Shown in pieces: positions 47,448-56,502 of a stretch of DNA of 64,000 bases (the first letter of the stretch is position 1; each line of letters starts with the position of its first letter). The notes beneath the pieces are model-generated. The model worked only from the letters and a program-made list of their open reading frames with translations, searched no databases and was not told the DNA's origin. This DNA is from Streptomyces sp. NBC_00683 (GTDB lineage Bacteria; Actinomycetota; Actinomycetes; Streptomycetales; Streptomycetaceae). The DNA lies in assembly GCF_036226745.1 (NCBI RefSeq), contig NZ_CP109013.1, forward strand, positions 310,001 to 374,000. Reading direction: 5' to 3'. A program made the translations under genes and the position numbers.

Positions 47448-47547
47448 GTCCTCGGAGCGAGCGCATGGCGAGCGCTTCGAGTTCAACCGTTGCACACCAC
47501 CGCACCGGCGCTGCCCGCCACGCAGCGCCTGTCTTCGGGGTGCCAGG

Positions 47548-47670
47548 TCAGCTGCTGCGTCGGGCAAGGCTGTAGATGAGGATCAGGACAGCCGCCGCCA
47601 TCACCAGCACGTGCAGCCATGCGGGAGCAGCTGAGGCGTCGGCAGCTGCGGTCGTCGTGAACGGGGTCAT
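47548..47670 (-). CDS. 40-residue single-span membrane peptide
   Basis: Begins MTPFTTTAAADASAAPAW, then a hydrophobic helix (about 18-34) and ends in a basic ARRSS tail. The ATG at 47668-47670 has GAAGGAG 10 bases upstream. It is encoded 58 bases after another tiny membrane protein in the same direction. No function is known; the good ribosome site and helix make it credible. Confidence 0.6.
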   Translation of the reverse strand: MTPFTTTAAADASAAPAWLHVLVMAAAVLILIYSLARRSS

Positions 47671-47728
47671 CGCGCGCTCTCTCCTTCTCTGCGAGTGTCC
47701 GAGGCGGACTGCAACCGGTCAGGCGGTG

Positions 47729-47902
47729 TCACCGTCGGCGGCCTGTTCTCCACCCGTTGCCGATGCCTGCGACATGCAGGGCCAACAGGCCCAGGCCCAG
47801 CAGCATGACGTTCACCGAGGCGAAGACCTCGTTCGTCGCTATGTCGGCAGCGTTGATCAGAAAGGCGATGAAGAACAGCACCGCCGCAGCTATGGCCAGC
47901 AT
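47729..47902 (-). CDS. 57-residue membrane protein with two hydrophobic helices
   Basis: Starts MLAIAAAVLFFIAFLINAAD, has a second hydrophobic segment (VNVMLLGLGLLALHVAGI) and a basic tail WRTGRRR. The ATG at 47900-47902 follows AAGGAG by 7 bases, a strong site. Small proteins of this kind are common in Streptomyces and often stress-induced, but the function here is unknown. Probably an operon with the 40-residue peptide. Confidence 0.72.
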   Translation of the reverse strand: MLAIAAAVLFFIAFLINAADIATNEVFASVNVMLLGLGLLALHVAGIGNGWRTGRRR

Positions 47903-48362
47903 GATGTGACTCCTTCCGTTGGTTGGAACACGTGTGCCCCCGAAGGCAGAAAACAGACCTGGGGAGGGCGATCGCGAAGGAAGTCGATCCGCACCGGCGA
48001 ATATCCGGGCCGGGCAGATCCCCTGGAGGCGCGTCACGCACCGGGAGGGTCGATGAGGACCTTGGCGTGCCTCGGGATCGGCCGGCGTGGCGAACGCGCC
48101 CGCGACGCCGTCCAGTCCCACCCGGCCGGACCCGGCCACCGGCCGAGGGCGCCCGCTCCGCCGCTTTGTCTCTCCACAAGAGAAAGTTGCGACTCGGTGT
48201 GTCAAAGGGGTATCTGGCCGGAGAAAAAGCCATTACCTTCCTGATCTGAACCGGACAACAAGGACCGAGTGCCCTCCCCTCCCCCTGGGGGCACCCGGCC
48301 TCCCGGCGCGACGGCGCGCGCCTGTGCTCCACCTTGACCCCGTCACCACACGGAGGATTCGC
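47903..48362. other. Divergent intergenic region (460 bases)
   Basis: Lies between the small membrane protein genes and the secreted dehydrogenase-like gene. Open frames exist but none has a ribosome site or family features. It should contain promoters for both directions; I could not assign them. Confidence 0.4.
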
Positions 48363-51185
48363 GTGCACAGGAGACTCACCCGAGCTCTCGCGGCGTTGGC
48401 CTGCACCTTGCTCGCCGCCGCGGGCACCCTCACCGCCCAGCAGAGACCGGCCGAAGCCGCGCCTGCGGCAGCCGACGAGTTCCAGCAGGTCACCCTTGCC
48501 AAAGGGGTGGCCGAGACCGGTGAGCCGATGACGCTCGCCGTCCTGCCCGACAGGTCCGTCCTGCACACCTCACGGGACGGCACCCTGCGCCTCACCGACG
48601 CCGCCGGTACCACCAAGGTCGCCGGCCGGCTCGACGTCTACTCGCACGACGAAGAGGGCCTCCAGGGCATCGGCGTCGACCCGGGCTTCACCGGCAACCG
48701 CTTCGTGTACCTCTACTACGCCCCGAAGCTCTCGACTCCCACCGGGGACGCCCCCGCGAACGGTTCATCAGCCGACTTCACGCCGTTCGACGGCGTCAAC
48801 CGGCTCTCACGTTTCGTTCTCAGGACCGACGGCACCCTGGACACCGTGTCCGAGACGAAGGTCCTCGACGTCCCCGCCAGCCGCGGCCTGTGTTGTCATG
48901 TCGGCGGCGACATTGACTTCGACGCCCAGGGCAACCTGTACCTCTCCACGGGCGACGACAGCAATCCCTTCGCCTCCGACGGGTACGCCCCCCTCGACGA
49001 GCGACCGAACCGCAACCCCGCCTACGACGCCCAGCGTTCGGCGGGCAACACCAACGACCTGCGCGGCAAGGTGCTGCGCATCAAGGTGAACGCGGCGGGC
49101 GGCTACTCCATCCCGTCGGGCAACCTGTTCGCTCCGGGAACCGCGAGGACGAGGCCCGAGATCTACGCCATGGGCTTCCGCAACCCCTTCCGGATGTCCG
49201 TCGACAAGCCCACCGGGACCGTCTACCTCGGTGACTACGGCCCCGACGCCGGCACCGCGAACGCAGGCCGCGGACCTGCCGGGCAGGTCGAGTTCAACCG
49301 GATCACCAAGGCGGGCAACTACGGCTGGCCCTACTGCGTCGGCAAGAACAGCGCCTACGTCGACTACGACTTCGCCACCTCGACGTCCGGGGCAGCCTTC
49401 TCCTGCTCGGCCCCCAGGAACACCTCGCCGAACAACACCGGCCTGACGGACCTCCCTCCGGCCCAGCCCGCCTGGATCCCCTACGACGGCGGCTCGGTCC
49501 CCGAGTTCGGCAGTGGTTCCGAGTCACCCATGGGCGGGCCCGTCTACCACTACGACGCGGCCTCGACCTCGACGGTCAAGTTCCCCGAGCACTTCGACGG
49601 CGACTTCTTCGCCGGTGAGTTCGGCCGCAAGTGGATCAAACGCATCGAGCAGGGCGCCGACGGAGCCGTCCAGTCGATCAACGCCTTCCCCTGGCAGGGC
49701 ACCCAGATCATGGACATGGCCTTCGGCCCTGACGGTGCGCTGTACGTCCTCGACTACGGCACCGGCTACTTCAACGGCGACGCCAACAGCGCCGTGTACC
49801 GCATCGAGTACGTCACCGGGGAACGGGCCCCGCTCGCCAAGGCGGCCGCCGACCGCACCTCCGGCAAGGCCCCCCTCACCGTGAAGTTCTCGTCCGCCGG
49901 CACCTCCGACCCCGACGGCGACCCCCTCACCTACGCCTGGAAGTTCGGTGACGGCGGCACTTCCACCGCGGCCGACCCCTCGCACACCTACACCACCAAC
50001 GGCCGCTACACCGCGGAACTGACGGTCTCCGACGGCACCGGCAAGACCGCGAACGCCTCAGTGATCATCACCGTCGGCAACACGGCGCCCAGTGTCACCC
50101 TGGAACTGCCCACCGACGGCACCATCATCGACATGGGCGCCGCAGTCCCCTTCAAGGTCACCGTCACCGACCCCGAGGACAGTGCGATCGACTGCTCCAG
50201 GGTCAAGGTCAACTTCATCATCGGACACGACAGCCACGGCCACCTGCAGACATCCGCCACGGGCTGTTCGGGCACCCTCAAGACCATCGCCGACGGTGAG
50301 CACGACCCCAACGCGAACATCTTCGGCGTCTGGGACGCCGAGTACACCGACGGAGGAGCGAACGGACAGCCCGCGCTGACCACCCACGACCAGAACCTCA
50401 GCCAGGGCAGCCAGCGCCAGGCCGAGCACTTCGGGGACTCCGCCGGTGTCACGATCGTCGACAAGACGGCGGCACACGGAGGCAAGGCGGTCGGCTACAT
50501 CGAGAACGGCGACTGGATCTCGTTCAAGCCGTACCTCCTCACCAACGCCACCAAGCTGACCGCCCGCATCGCCTCCGGCGCCGCGGGAGGGACCCTGGAA
50601 GTACGGGCCGGCTCACCCACAGGCACCTTGCTCGGATCGACGGCCGTCCCCGCCACCGGGGGCTGGGAATCCTTCCAGGACGTGTCCGCGAACCTCACCA
50701 ACCGTCCTGCCGGCACCACCACCCTCCACCTCGTCTTCAAGGGGGGCAGCGGATCCCTCTTCGATGTCGACGACTTCACCTTCACGACCGACGGCACCCA
50801 GGCACGGACCGGCCCGATCACGGGCATCGACGGCAAGTGCGTCGATGTGGCGGCCGGAGCCAGTGCGGACGGCACGCAGATCCAGCTGTACGGCTGCAAC
50901 GGGACGGCCGCCCAGCAGTGGACGGTCGGCACGGACGGGACTCTGCGCGCGCTCGGCAAATGCCTGGACATCAGCGGGGGCGGCACTGCCGACGGGACGA
51001 AGATCCAGCTGTACGGATGCAACAACACCGGAGCCCAGAAGTGGGCGCCGCAGTCGGACGGCACCCTGAAGAACCCGGTGTCGGGCAAGTGCATGGACGC
51101 GGCCGGAGCGTCCTCCGCCGACCGCACCAAGCTCCACCTGTGGACCTGTGGTTCCGGTGCCAACCAGAAGTGGATCCTGCCATGA
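48363..51185 (+). CDS. Secreted glucose/sorbosone dehydrogenase-fold protein with PKD, CBM6-like and ricin-type domains
   Basis: 940 residues from a GTG with GGAGG 6 bases upstream. Signal peptide (about 1-35); a six-bladed propeller of the PQQ-dependent glucose/sorbosone dehydrogenase family (about 40-485, EEGLQGIGVDPGF, GFRNPFRMSVD, VYHYD); PKD (about 492-573); a segment about 575-670; a CBM6-like domain (about 680-800, RQAEHF start); and a ricin B-type lectin (about 815-940) with QQW/QKW repeats. It likely oxidises sugars bound to an insoluble glycan, if PQQ is used. Its stop overlaps the start of the next gene (ATGA), so the two products are made together. Confidence 0.82.
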   Translation: MHRRLTRALAALACTLLAAAGTLTAQQRPAEAAPAAADEFQQVTLAKGVAETGEPMTLAVLPDRSVLHTSRDGTLRLTDAAGTTKVAGRLDVYSHDEEGLQGIGVDPGFTGNRFVYLYYAPKLSTPTGDAPANGSSADFTPFDGVNRLSRFVLRTDGTLDTVSETKVLDVPASRGLCCHVGGDIDFDAQGNLYLSTGDDSNPFASDGYAPLDERPNRNPAYDAQRSAGNTNDLRGKVLRIKVNAAGGYSIPSGNLFAPGTARTRPEIYAMGFRNPFRMSVDKPTGTVYLGDYGPDAGTANAGRGPAGQVEFNRITKAGNYGWPYCVGKNSAYVDYDFATSTSGAAFSCSAPRNTSPNNTGLTDLPPAQPAWIPYDGGSVPEFGSGSESPMGGPVYHYDAASTSTVKFPEHFDGDFFAGEFGRKWIKRIEQGADGAVQSINAFPWQGTQIMDMAFGPDGALYVLDYGTGYFNGDANSAVYRIEYVTGERAPLAKAAADRTSGKAPLTVKFSSAGTSDPDGDPLTYAWKFGDGGTSTAADPSHTYTTNGRYTAELTVSDGTGKTANASVIITVGNTAPSVTLELPTDGTIIDMGAAVPFKVTVTDPEDSAIDCSRVKVNFIIGHDSHGHLQTSATGCSGTLKTIADGEHDPNANIFGVWDAEYTDGGANGQPALTTHDQNLSQGSQRQAEHFGDSAGVTIVDKTAAHGGKAVGYIENGDWISFKPYLLTNATKLTARIASGAAGGTLEVRAGSPTGTLLGSTAVPATGGWESFQDVSANLTNRPAGTTTLHLVFKGGSGSLFDVDDFTFTTDGTQARTGPITGIDGKCVDVAAGASADGTQIQLYGCNGTAAQQWTVGTDGTLRALGKCLDISGGGTADGTKIQLYGCNNTGAQKWAPQSDGTLKNPVSGKCMDAAGASSADRTKLHLWTCGSGANQKWILP

Positions 51186-52939
51186 GCCGACGACACAAGC
51201 GCCTCGCCATCTGGGCCGCGAGCGCTCTCCTGGGCGCCGCCGCCCTGCCCACGGCGGTCTCCACCGCCGCCGAACCCGAGCCCGGAACGCCCGCCCACCT
51301 CCCCTCCCCCGCGGCGGCCGACCCGGCGTACGACGTGCTGGTCTTCTCCAGGACCACCGGCTTCCGCCACTCCTCCATCGACGAAGGCGTCACTGCCTTA
51401 CGCGAGCTGGGCGCCGCCAACAACTTCACCGTCACCGCGACCGAGGACGCGGCTGCTTTCAACCCCGCCGGCCTGGCCGGCTACGAGGCTGTGGTCTTCC
51501 TCTCCACCACCGGCGACGTCCTCAATGCCTCTCAGCAGACCGCCTTCGAGGGGTACATCAACGCCGGTGGCGGCTACGTCGGCATCCACGCGGCGGCCGA
51601 CACCGAGTACGACTGGGCCTGGTACGGCGGTCTTGCCGGTGCTCTGTTCCGGTCCCACCCGCAGATCCAGCCGGCCACGGTGACCGTGGAGGACCGTGCT
51701 CACGACGCCACCTCGCACCTCGGCCGGACCTGGCAGCGGACCGACGAGTGGTACGACTACCGCACCAACCCGCGAACGACCGCACACGTCCTGGCATCGC
51801 TCGACGAGTCCACGTACAGCGGCGGCGCGATGGGCGGCGACCACCCGATCGCCTGGTGCAAGGACTACGAGGGCGGTCGTGCCTTCTACACAGGCGGCGG
51901 CCACACGGAGGACTCCTACACCGATCCCGCCTTCCGCCGCCATCTGCTCGGGGGCATCCGCTGGGCCGCGCGCCTGACGGAGGCCGACTGCCGACCGGAG
52001 ACGGGCTACACGTCCCTCTACGGCCCCTCCGGCAGCCAAGGGTGGAAGCAGGCCGGACCTGGATCCTTCAGCGACTCCGACGCCACTCTCACCTCCCAAG
52101 GCGGCCTCGGTCTGTTCTGGTACGAGGCCAAGGAGTACAAGTCGTACTCACTGAAGCTCGACTGGCGGCAGGCCGGTGACGACAACTCCGGCGTCTTCGT
52201 GGGCTTCCCGGCCTCCGACGACCCGTGGTCGGCCGTCAACAACGGCTACGAGATCCAGATCGACGCGACGGACTCCCCGGACCGCACCACGGGATCCGTC
52301 TACGGCTTCAAATCGGCTGACCTGCCCGCCCGCGACGCGGCGCTCAACCCGCCGGGAGAGTGGAACACCTACGAGATCCGGGTCGAGGGCGAACGACTCC
52401 AGGTCTTCCTCAACGGCCGCAAGATCAATGACTTCACCCAGACCGATCCCGCCCGCAGCCTCCAGCAGGGCCACATCGGCCTGCAGAACCACGGCGCCGG
52501 CGACGACGTCTCCTTCCGCAACATCCGCATCAAGGAACTGGGAGCCTCGACCGGACCCCGCGAGGGTGCCATCACCGGTATCGGTGCCAAGTGCCTCGAC
52601 GTCGCGAGCGGCGCGAGTGCCGACGGCACGCAGATCCAGTTGTGGACCTGCAACCGTTCGGCAGCCCAGAAGTGGACGGTCGTCGCGGACGACACGCTGC
52701 GGGCCTTGGGCAAGTGCATGGACATCAGTGGTGGCGGATCGGCCGACGGCACGAAGGTCCAGCTCTACACCTGCAACGGCACCGGCGCCCAGAAGTGGGT
52801 ACCTCAGGCCAACGGCACGCTGAGGAACCCACAGTCGGGCAAGTGCCTCGACGCGTCAGGAACCTCCTCGGCGGACGGAACCAAGGTCCACCTCTGGTCA
52901 TGCCACACCGGTGCCAACCAGAAGTGGGTTCTGCCCTGA
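51182..52939 (+). CDS. Secreted ThuA plus DUF1080 protein with ricin-type lectin tail
   Basis: 585 residues. Signal peptide (about 1-28); ThuA-like glutamine-amidotransferase-fold domain (about 48-265, VLVFSRTTGFRH, GYVGIHAAADTEYDW, MGGDHPIAW, GRAFYTGGGH); DUF1080, known as 3-keto-disaccharide hydrolase (about 275-455, GWKQAGPGSF, SGVFVGFP); ricin-type lectin (about 462-585) nearly colinear with that of the upstream protein. ThuA and DUF1080 families are tied to 3-keto sugars, so with the co-translated dehydrogenase-like partner this may be an extracellular oxidise-then-cleave system. The catalytic role of ThuA here is not established. Confidence 0.82.
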   Translation: MSRRHKRLAIWAASALLGAAALPTAVSTAAEPEPGTPAHLPSPAAADPAYDVLVFSRTTGFRHSSIDEGVTALRELGAANNFTVTATEDAAAFNPAGLAGYEAVVFLSTTGDVLNASQQTAFEGYINAGGGYVGIHAAADTEYDWAWYGGLAGALFRSHPQIQPATVTVEDRAHDATSHLGRTWQRTDEWYDYRTNPRTTAHVLASLDESTYSGGAMGGDHPIAWCKDYEGGRAFYTGGGHTEDSYTDPAFRRHLLGGIRWAARLTEADCRPETGYTSLYGPSGSQGWKQAGPGSFSDSDATLTSQGGLGLFWYEAKEYKSYSLKLDWRQAGDDNSGVFVGFPASDDPWSAVNNGYEIQIDATDSPDRTTGSVYGFKSADLPARDAALNPPGEWNTYEIRVEGERLQVFLNGRKINDFTQTDPARSLQQGHIGLQNHGAGDDVSFRNIRIKELGASTGPREGAITGIGAKCLDVASGASADGTQIQLWTCNRSAAQKWTVVADDTLRALGKCMDISGGGSADGTKVQLYTCNGTGAQKWVPQANGTLRNPQSGKCLDASGTSSADGTKVHLWSCHTGANQKWVLP

Positions 52940-52952
52940 GCAACCCCTCGAC

Positions 52953-52985
52953 TCCGTCGGCACCGCGGGAGGCGGCGCCGACGGA
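52953..52985. terminator. Possible terminator after the ThuA gene
   Basis: TCCGTCGGC (52953-52961) pairs with GCCGACGGA (52977-52985) across a 15-base loop, 14 bases after the stop. Confidence 0.45.
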
Positions 52986-53232
52986 ACCGGCCGCGACACC
53001 GGGCCGGTGACGGCGGCGGGCGCATGACGCCGAAGCGCCCCGCCGCCGTTCCTCCACGTTCCAGGGCGGCATCAGGACGAGGGTGGTCAGGCCGGGATTC
53101 AACGACAACGCCAACGCTCAACGTGCCCGACCGATCATCAGGTGTCGCACCGGCCACATCGTTGTTCGAGCAGGTCGCGCTTGATTCTCCCGCCATGCCC
53201 CACTGCTGTTCCACCGGCCTTTGAGGCGGGAC

Positions 53233-53847
53233 CTACGGTGCCGACTCCCCGGCCCCGTCGTGACTCGAGGCGGCAGCGGATACAGGGACGGGGCTGTAAT
53301 AGACGGAGCGTCCCTGCTTGAAGCGCTCCAGCAGCCCATTGGCGACCCCCTGCTCAAGCGTGTTGCGCACCACCGCGACCTGGGGCTTGCGCTGGGGGTG
53401 CGACTCGGTCAGGGCGGCAGCCACCTCGGCGGCAGACCTCGGTTCCCGCTGACCGGCGAGGTATCCGGTGACCAACTCACGCCACGTAGGCTCGCCGGAG
53501 CCCTTGGACGCCGCGGCCCCGTCGGCGGGAACCTCCTGGACCGCCTGGGACTTCGGCGCGCGTCCCTTCTTCTCCGACGCAGGCTTGCTCTTGGGGCGGC
53601 GGGCTGCGGGAACGGACGCCTCCTTGCGGTCCTTGCCCTTGCGCTCCTCCGGCTTTCCGGAACCGCTCAGCACGTCCTGCATCTTGACCAGGACCTGCTC
53701 ACCCTCCTCCAGCTGGATGAGCTCGTCCTGCAGACGGGTCAACTCGGCACGCGCCCGGTCCTGTTCCTTCCGGTTCGCCGCAAGATCCTCTGTGATCCGC
53801 TGCGTGTAGTCCGCGCTGATGGTGGACGTAGGAGTGTTTTCGGACAT
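53233..53847 (-). CDS. Coiled-coil protein with C-terminal winged-helix-like domain
   Basis: 204 residues. About 10-60 is a charged heptad-rich coiled coil (DLAANRKEQDRARAELTRLQ), about 65-115 a K/P/A-rich linker, and about 118-190 a small domain with the pattern of a winged helix (TWRELVTGYLAGQ, SAAEVAAAL, RNTLEQGVANGLLERFKQG, VYYSP). It could be a DNA-binding or regulatory protein; related genes are common in Streptomyces without known function. The ATG has GAGG 5 bases upstream. Confidence 0.65.
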   Translation of the reverse strand: MSENTPTSTISADYTQRITEDLAANRKEQDRARAELTRLQDELIQLEEGEQVLVKMQDVLSGSGKPEERKGKDRKEASVPAARRPKSKPASEKKGRAPKSQAVQEVPADGAAASKGSGEPTWRELVTGYLAGQREPRSAAEVAAALTESHPQRKPQVAVVRNTLEQGVANGLLERFKQGRSVYYSPVPVSAAASSHDGAGESAP

Positions 53848-54283
53848 GCAGTCCTCGGCTTTCGCTGTGTCTCAAACGCCTATCAAGGCTGATGCTACCG
53901 ACCACAGCGACGGCAACGGCCCAGGAGATACCAATCCACCACGGAAGATGGCTTTTGCGGCGCGCGCTCACAGGGCTCCGCATCCACCGGGAGGGCAGAC
54001 CTTGACGCCTTACAGCTCCCCGGCGTTGGCGCGAAACTGTGCACACGACGTCGACGCACCATCGTGGTGGCGCGAGGCTCCCCACCTCGTGACGTGCAGT
54101 CGTCCACCTGCTCGGACAGCTCCACCGGCGCATGAACTCGCCCTCACGAAAAGGCCGTTCGACGCCTTCTCCCACGGCGCCCGATCCATTGACGTGGCCA
54201 TGACGTTTGGCTAGCTTCGGAGAGCGCTCTCATGCTGGACGGCGCACCCCCCACTGCGACCAGATGTTTCAGGAGCCTCCTCC
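53848..54283. other. Intergenic region upstream of GH76
   Basis: 436 bases with no supported gene. The right end holds the promoter/operator listed at 54189-54231; the left part should hold the promoter of the leftward coiled-coil gene. Confidence 0.45.
54189..54231 (+). promoter_or_regulatory. GH76 promoter with LacI-type operator
   Basis: TTGACG (54189-54194), 17-base spacer, TAGCTT (54212-54217), then the operator GGAGAGCGCTCTC (54219-54231) over the expected transcription start. The layout and palindrome match those upstream of the beta-helix gene (6784-6829), suggesting one shared repressor. Confidence 0.65.
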
Positions 54284-55732
54284 ATGAAGCCACCGAGAAC
54301 GGCATCCATCGCTCTCCTCGCCACGCTGACAACGTTATCGACGCTCCTCGTAGGCGGGATGTCGTCCACCGCCGCCGCGGCACCGACGGTCGTGTGCAAC
54401 AAGTACTGCGACGCGCGGGATCCGGGACTGAGTCCCCAGGACCGTATCCCCGTGACTGCCACGGTCTCCTCGCGGTCGATCGCGCTGCACTTCGACGACG
54501 CCGACGCGATGGGGTGGGCGTCCATCGACAACGGCGGACCGAACGACCAAGTCTGGTTGGACCGATCCATGGACGGCGGCCGGACCTGGGCGTCGGGAAG
54601 CCGTCTCGGCGACACCGCGGTGCCCGCCGGAGGGCGCGGCTGGCGCACCCAGATGTACAACGTCGACGACTGGAACACCCAGGGCGTCGGCGCTCTTCGG
54701 GCCTGCGGGCAGCCTGCCGGAGGCGCCATCGCGTGTACCCCCTGGGCACGCACCACCTGGAACGCGGGCAGCAGAAGCACCGCTGCGGCCACCGCCCTGA
54801 TGATGTCGTTCGACCGGGGCACCAAACTCTTCGGCGGCAACGGCTGGTGGACCAGCGCCAATGCGCTGACCGCGATCATCGACAACATCCGTATCAGCGG
54901 CATGGGCAGCTACACCTACGCCATCGCCGAAACGTACGAGAGGAACCTCAACGCGCAGGGAGGACAGTTCCGGAACGAGTACCTCGATGACACCGGTTGG
55001 TGGGGTCTGGCCTGGATCGCCGCGTACGACCTGACCGGCGACCGCCGTTACCTCGACACCGCGCGGGCCGACGCGGACCACATGTACGCCAACTGGAACA
55101 GCACCTGTGGCGGTGGGGTCCGGTGGAACACGAACGGCAACTACAAGAACGCCATCACCAACGAGCTCTTCCTCCAGCTCACTTCCGCCCTGCACAACCG
55201 CATCCCGGGCGACATCGTCTACCTGGAGCGGGCAAGGAACGAATGGAGCTGGTTCCAGCGGAGCGGCATGATCAACGGTGACCGCATGATCAACGACGGT
55301 CTCAACGACTCCTGCGCCAACAACGGTCAGCCCACCTGGACGTACAACCAGGGCGTCATCCTGGGCGCGTTGGCGGAATTCCACAAGGCCACCGGCGACT
55401 CCGGCCTCCTGACCACCGCACGCGGACTGGCCGACGCCTCCTCGGTCCGGCTCCAGACCGATGGCGTACTGCGCGAACCCGGCGAGGGCGACAGTTGCAC
55501 GGGAGACGGCCCGAGCTTCAAGGGTGCCTACGTCCGCGGCCTCGGCACCCTGAACCGCCAGCTGTCCGACCGCCCTTATGCCGCCGCCCTCACCCGCTGG
55601 GCGAACAGCGCCTACGACCGTAACCGCAACGCGCTCGACCAGTACGGCCCGCACTGGACCGGGGGCAGCGCCACCACCGACTACGGCTGCCAGCAGAGCG
55701 TTCTGGACCTCCTCAATGCCGCTACGGGCTGA
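54284..55732 (+). CDS. Secreted GH76 alpha-1,6-mannanase
   Basis: 482 residues. Signal peptide (about 1-33), an N-terminal region about 34-150, then the (alpha/alpha)6 GH76 domain. The paired catalytic aspartates are in YLDDTGWWGLAW; other family features are GVRWNTNGNYKNAITNELFLQL and PTWTYNQGVILGAL. GH76 enzymes cut alpha-1,6-mannan, for example of fungal cell walls. The ATG has GGAG 8 bases upstream. Monocistronic, behind a LacI-type operator, so it is probably induced by mannan-derived sugars. Confidence 0.88.
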   Translation: MKPPRTASIALLATLTTLSTLLVGGMSSTAAAAPTVVCNKYCDARDPGLSPQDRIPVTATVSSRSIALHFDDADAMGWASIDNGGPNDQVWLDRSMDGGRTWASGSRLGDTAVPAGGRGWRTQMYNVDDWNTQGVGALRACGQPAGGAIACTPWARTTWNAGSRSTAAATALMMSFDRGTKLFGGNGWWTSANALTAIIDNIRISGMGSYTYAIAETYERNLNAQGGQFRNEYLDDTGWWGLAWIAAYDLTGDRRYLDTARADADHMYANWNSTCGGGVRWNTNGNYKNAITNELFLQLTSALHNRIPGDIVYLERARNEWSWFQRSGMINGDRMINDGLNDSCANNGQPTWTYNQGVILGALAEFHKATGDSGLLTTARGLADASSVRLQTDGVLREPGEGDSCTGDGPSFKGAYVRGLGTLNRQLSDRPYAAALTRWANSAYDRNRNALDQYGPHWTGGSATTDYGCQQSVLDLLNAATG

Positions 55733-55909
55733 GAAGCCGAGGAGTGAACTGACGGCGTGCGGGGGCCGCGTGGGAGACACTCGGCTTTCCGCACCTTGAG
55801 GGATGCGCACGGCGGGATCCGGGTCGCGGGATCGGTCCTCCGATCAAATGGCCTGATCGCTGAGGACCTTGGCGTGTTCGCATCGCCACCACGGCACTAG
55901 AGTGAGACG

Positions 55910-56452
55910 GTGACCTCCCTGCCGGAAGACCTGCCGTCACTGATCAGCGAAGACGACCGCGACACGGCCGTGCGGCGCCTGCAGGAGGCGTACACCGAAG
56001 GGCACCTCTCTCACGAGGATCTGGACGAACGCCTCCACCAGGTGCTCACCGCCAGGACACGCGGCGACCTCGTGTCGCCTCTGGCCTCGCTCCCGGAGGA
56101 GAAGGCAGCCACCACGTCCACGATTGCCGCCGCCGGCGGACGGATCCGGCGGCGCGGCGCATGGCGGGTACCTCGGACCCTCAAGGTCGAATCCGCATTC
56201 GGAAGTGTGTCCCTGGACCTGACCCGGGCGGTCATCGAGCATTCGGTGGTGGACATCGAGTTGCAGCTCGGCACCGGCAAGGCCAGGATCACGGTGCCTC
56301 GCGACGCGATCGTCGATGTGGAGGGTCTGCACACCGGGTGGAAAGACACGCGCTACAAGGCCCGGCGGCGCTCCCGCCTCGGCGGGCCGAGTATCCGGAT
56401 CTCCGGGACCATGGGTTTCGGGCGGTTGAAGATCCGCCACGCGTGGCGCTGA
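55910..56452 (+). CDS. DUF1707 protein with LiaF-like C-terminal domain
   Basis: 180 residues. The N-terminal DUF1707 motif (ISEDDRDTAVRRLQEAYTEGHLSHEDLDERL) is a short SHOCT-like helical module; residues about 90-180 are a strand-rich region (FGSVSLDLTRA, VDIELQLGTGKARITVP) like the C-terminal domain of LiaF/YvqF, linked to envelope stress in Firmicutes. No transmembrane segment is seen. The GTG start has only a weak ribosome site. Convergent with the next gene. Confidence 0.72.
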   Translation: MTSLPEDLPSLISEDDRDTAVRRLQEAYTEGHLSHEDLDERLHQVLTARTRGDLVSPLASLPEEKAATTSTIAAAGGRIRRRGAWRVPRTLKVESAFGSVSLDLTRAVIEHSVVDIELQLGTGKARITVPRDAIVDVEGLHTGWKDTRYKARRRSRLGGPSIRISGTMGFGRLKIRHAWR

Positions 56453-56502
56453 GTTCCACCACAAGACCCGGCGGCGTTCCCGCTTCGCCACGAGCCCCTG
56501 GT

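Noticed and set aside
44098..47505. 1135-codon open frame on the - strand
   Set aside because: Antisense to the fucosidase and lyase-like genes; V/R/G-rich shadow composition.
48191..48213. GACT-N13-GGGTAT resembling a stress sigma factor promoter
   Set aside because: The spacer is one base shorter than the 14-16 consensus and the distance to the gene start is large; not strong enough to list.
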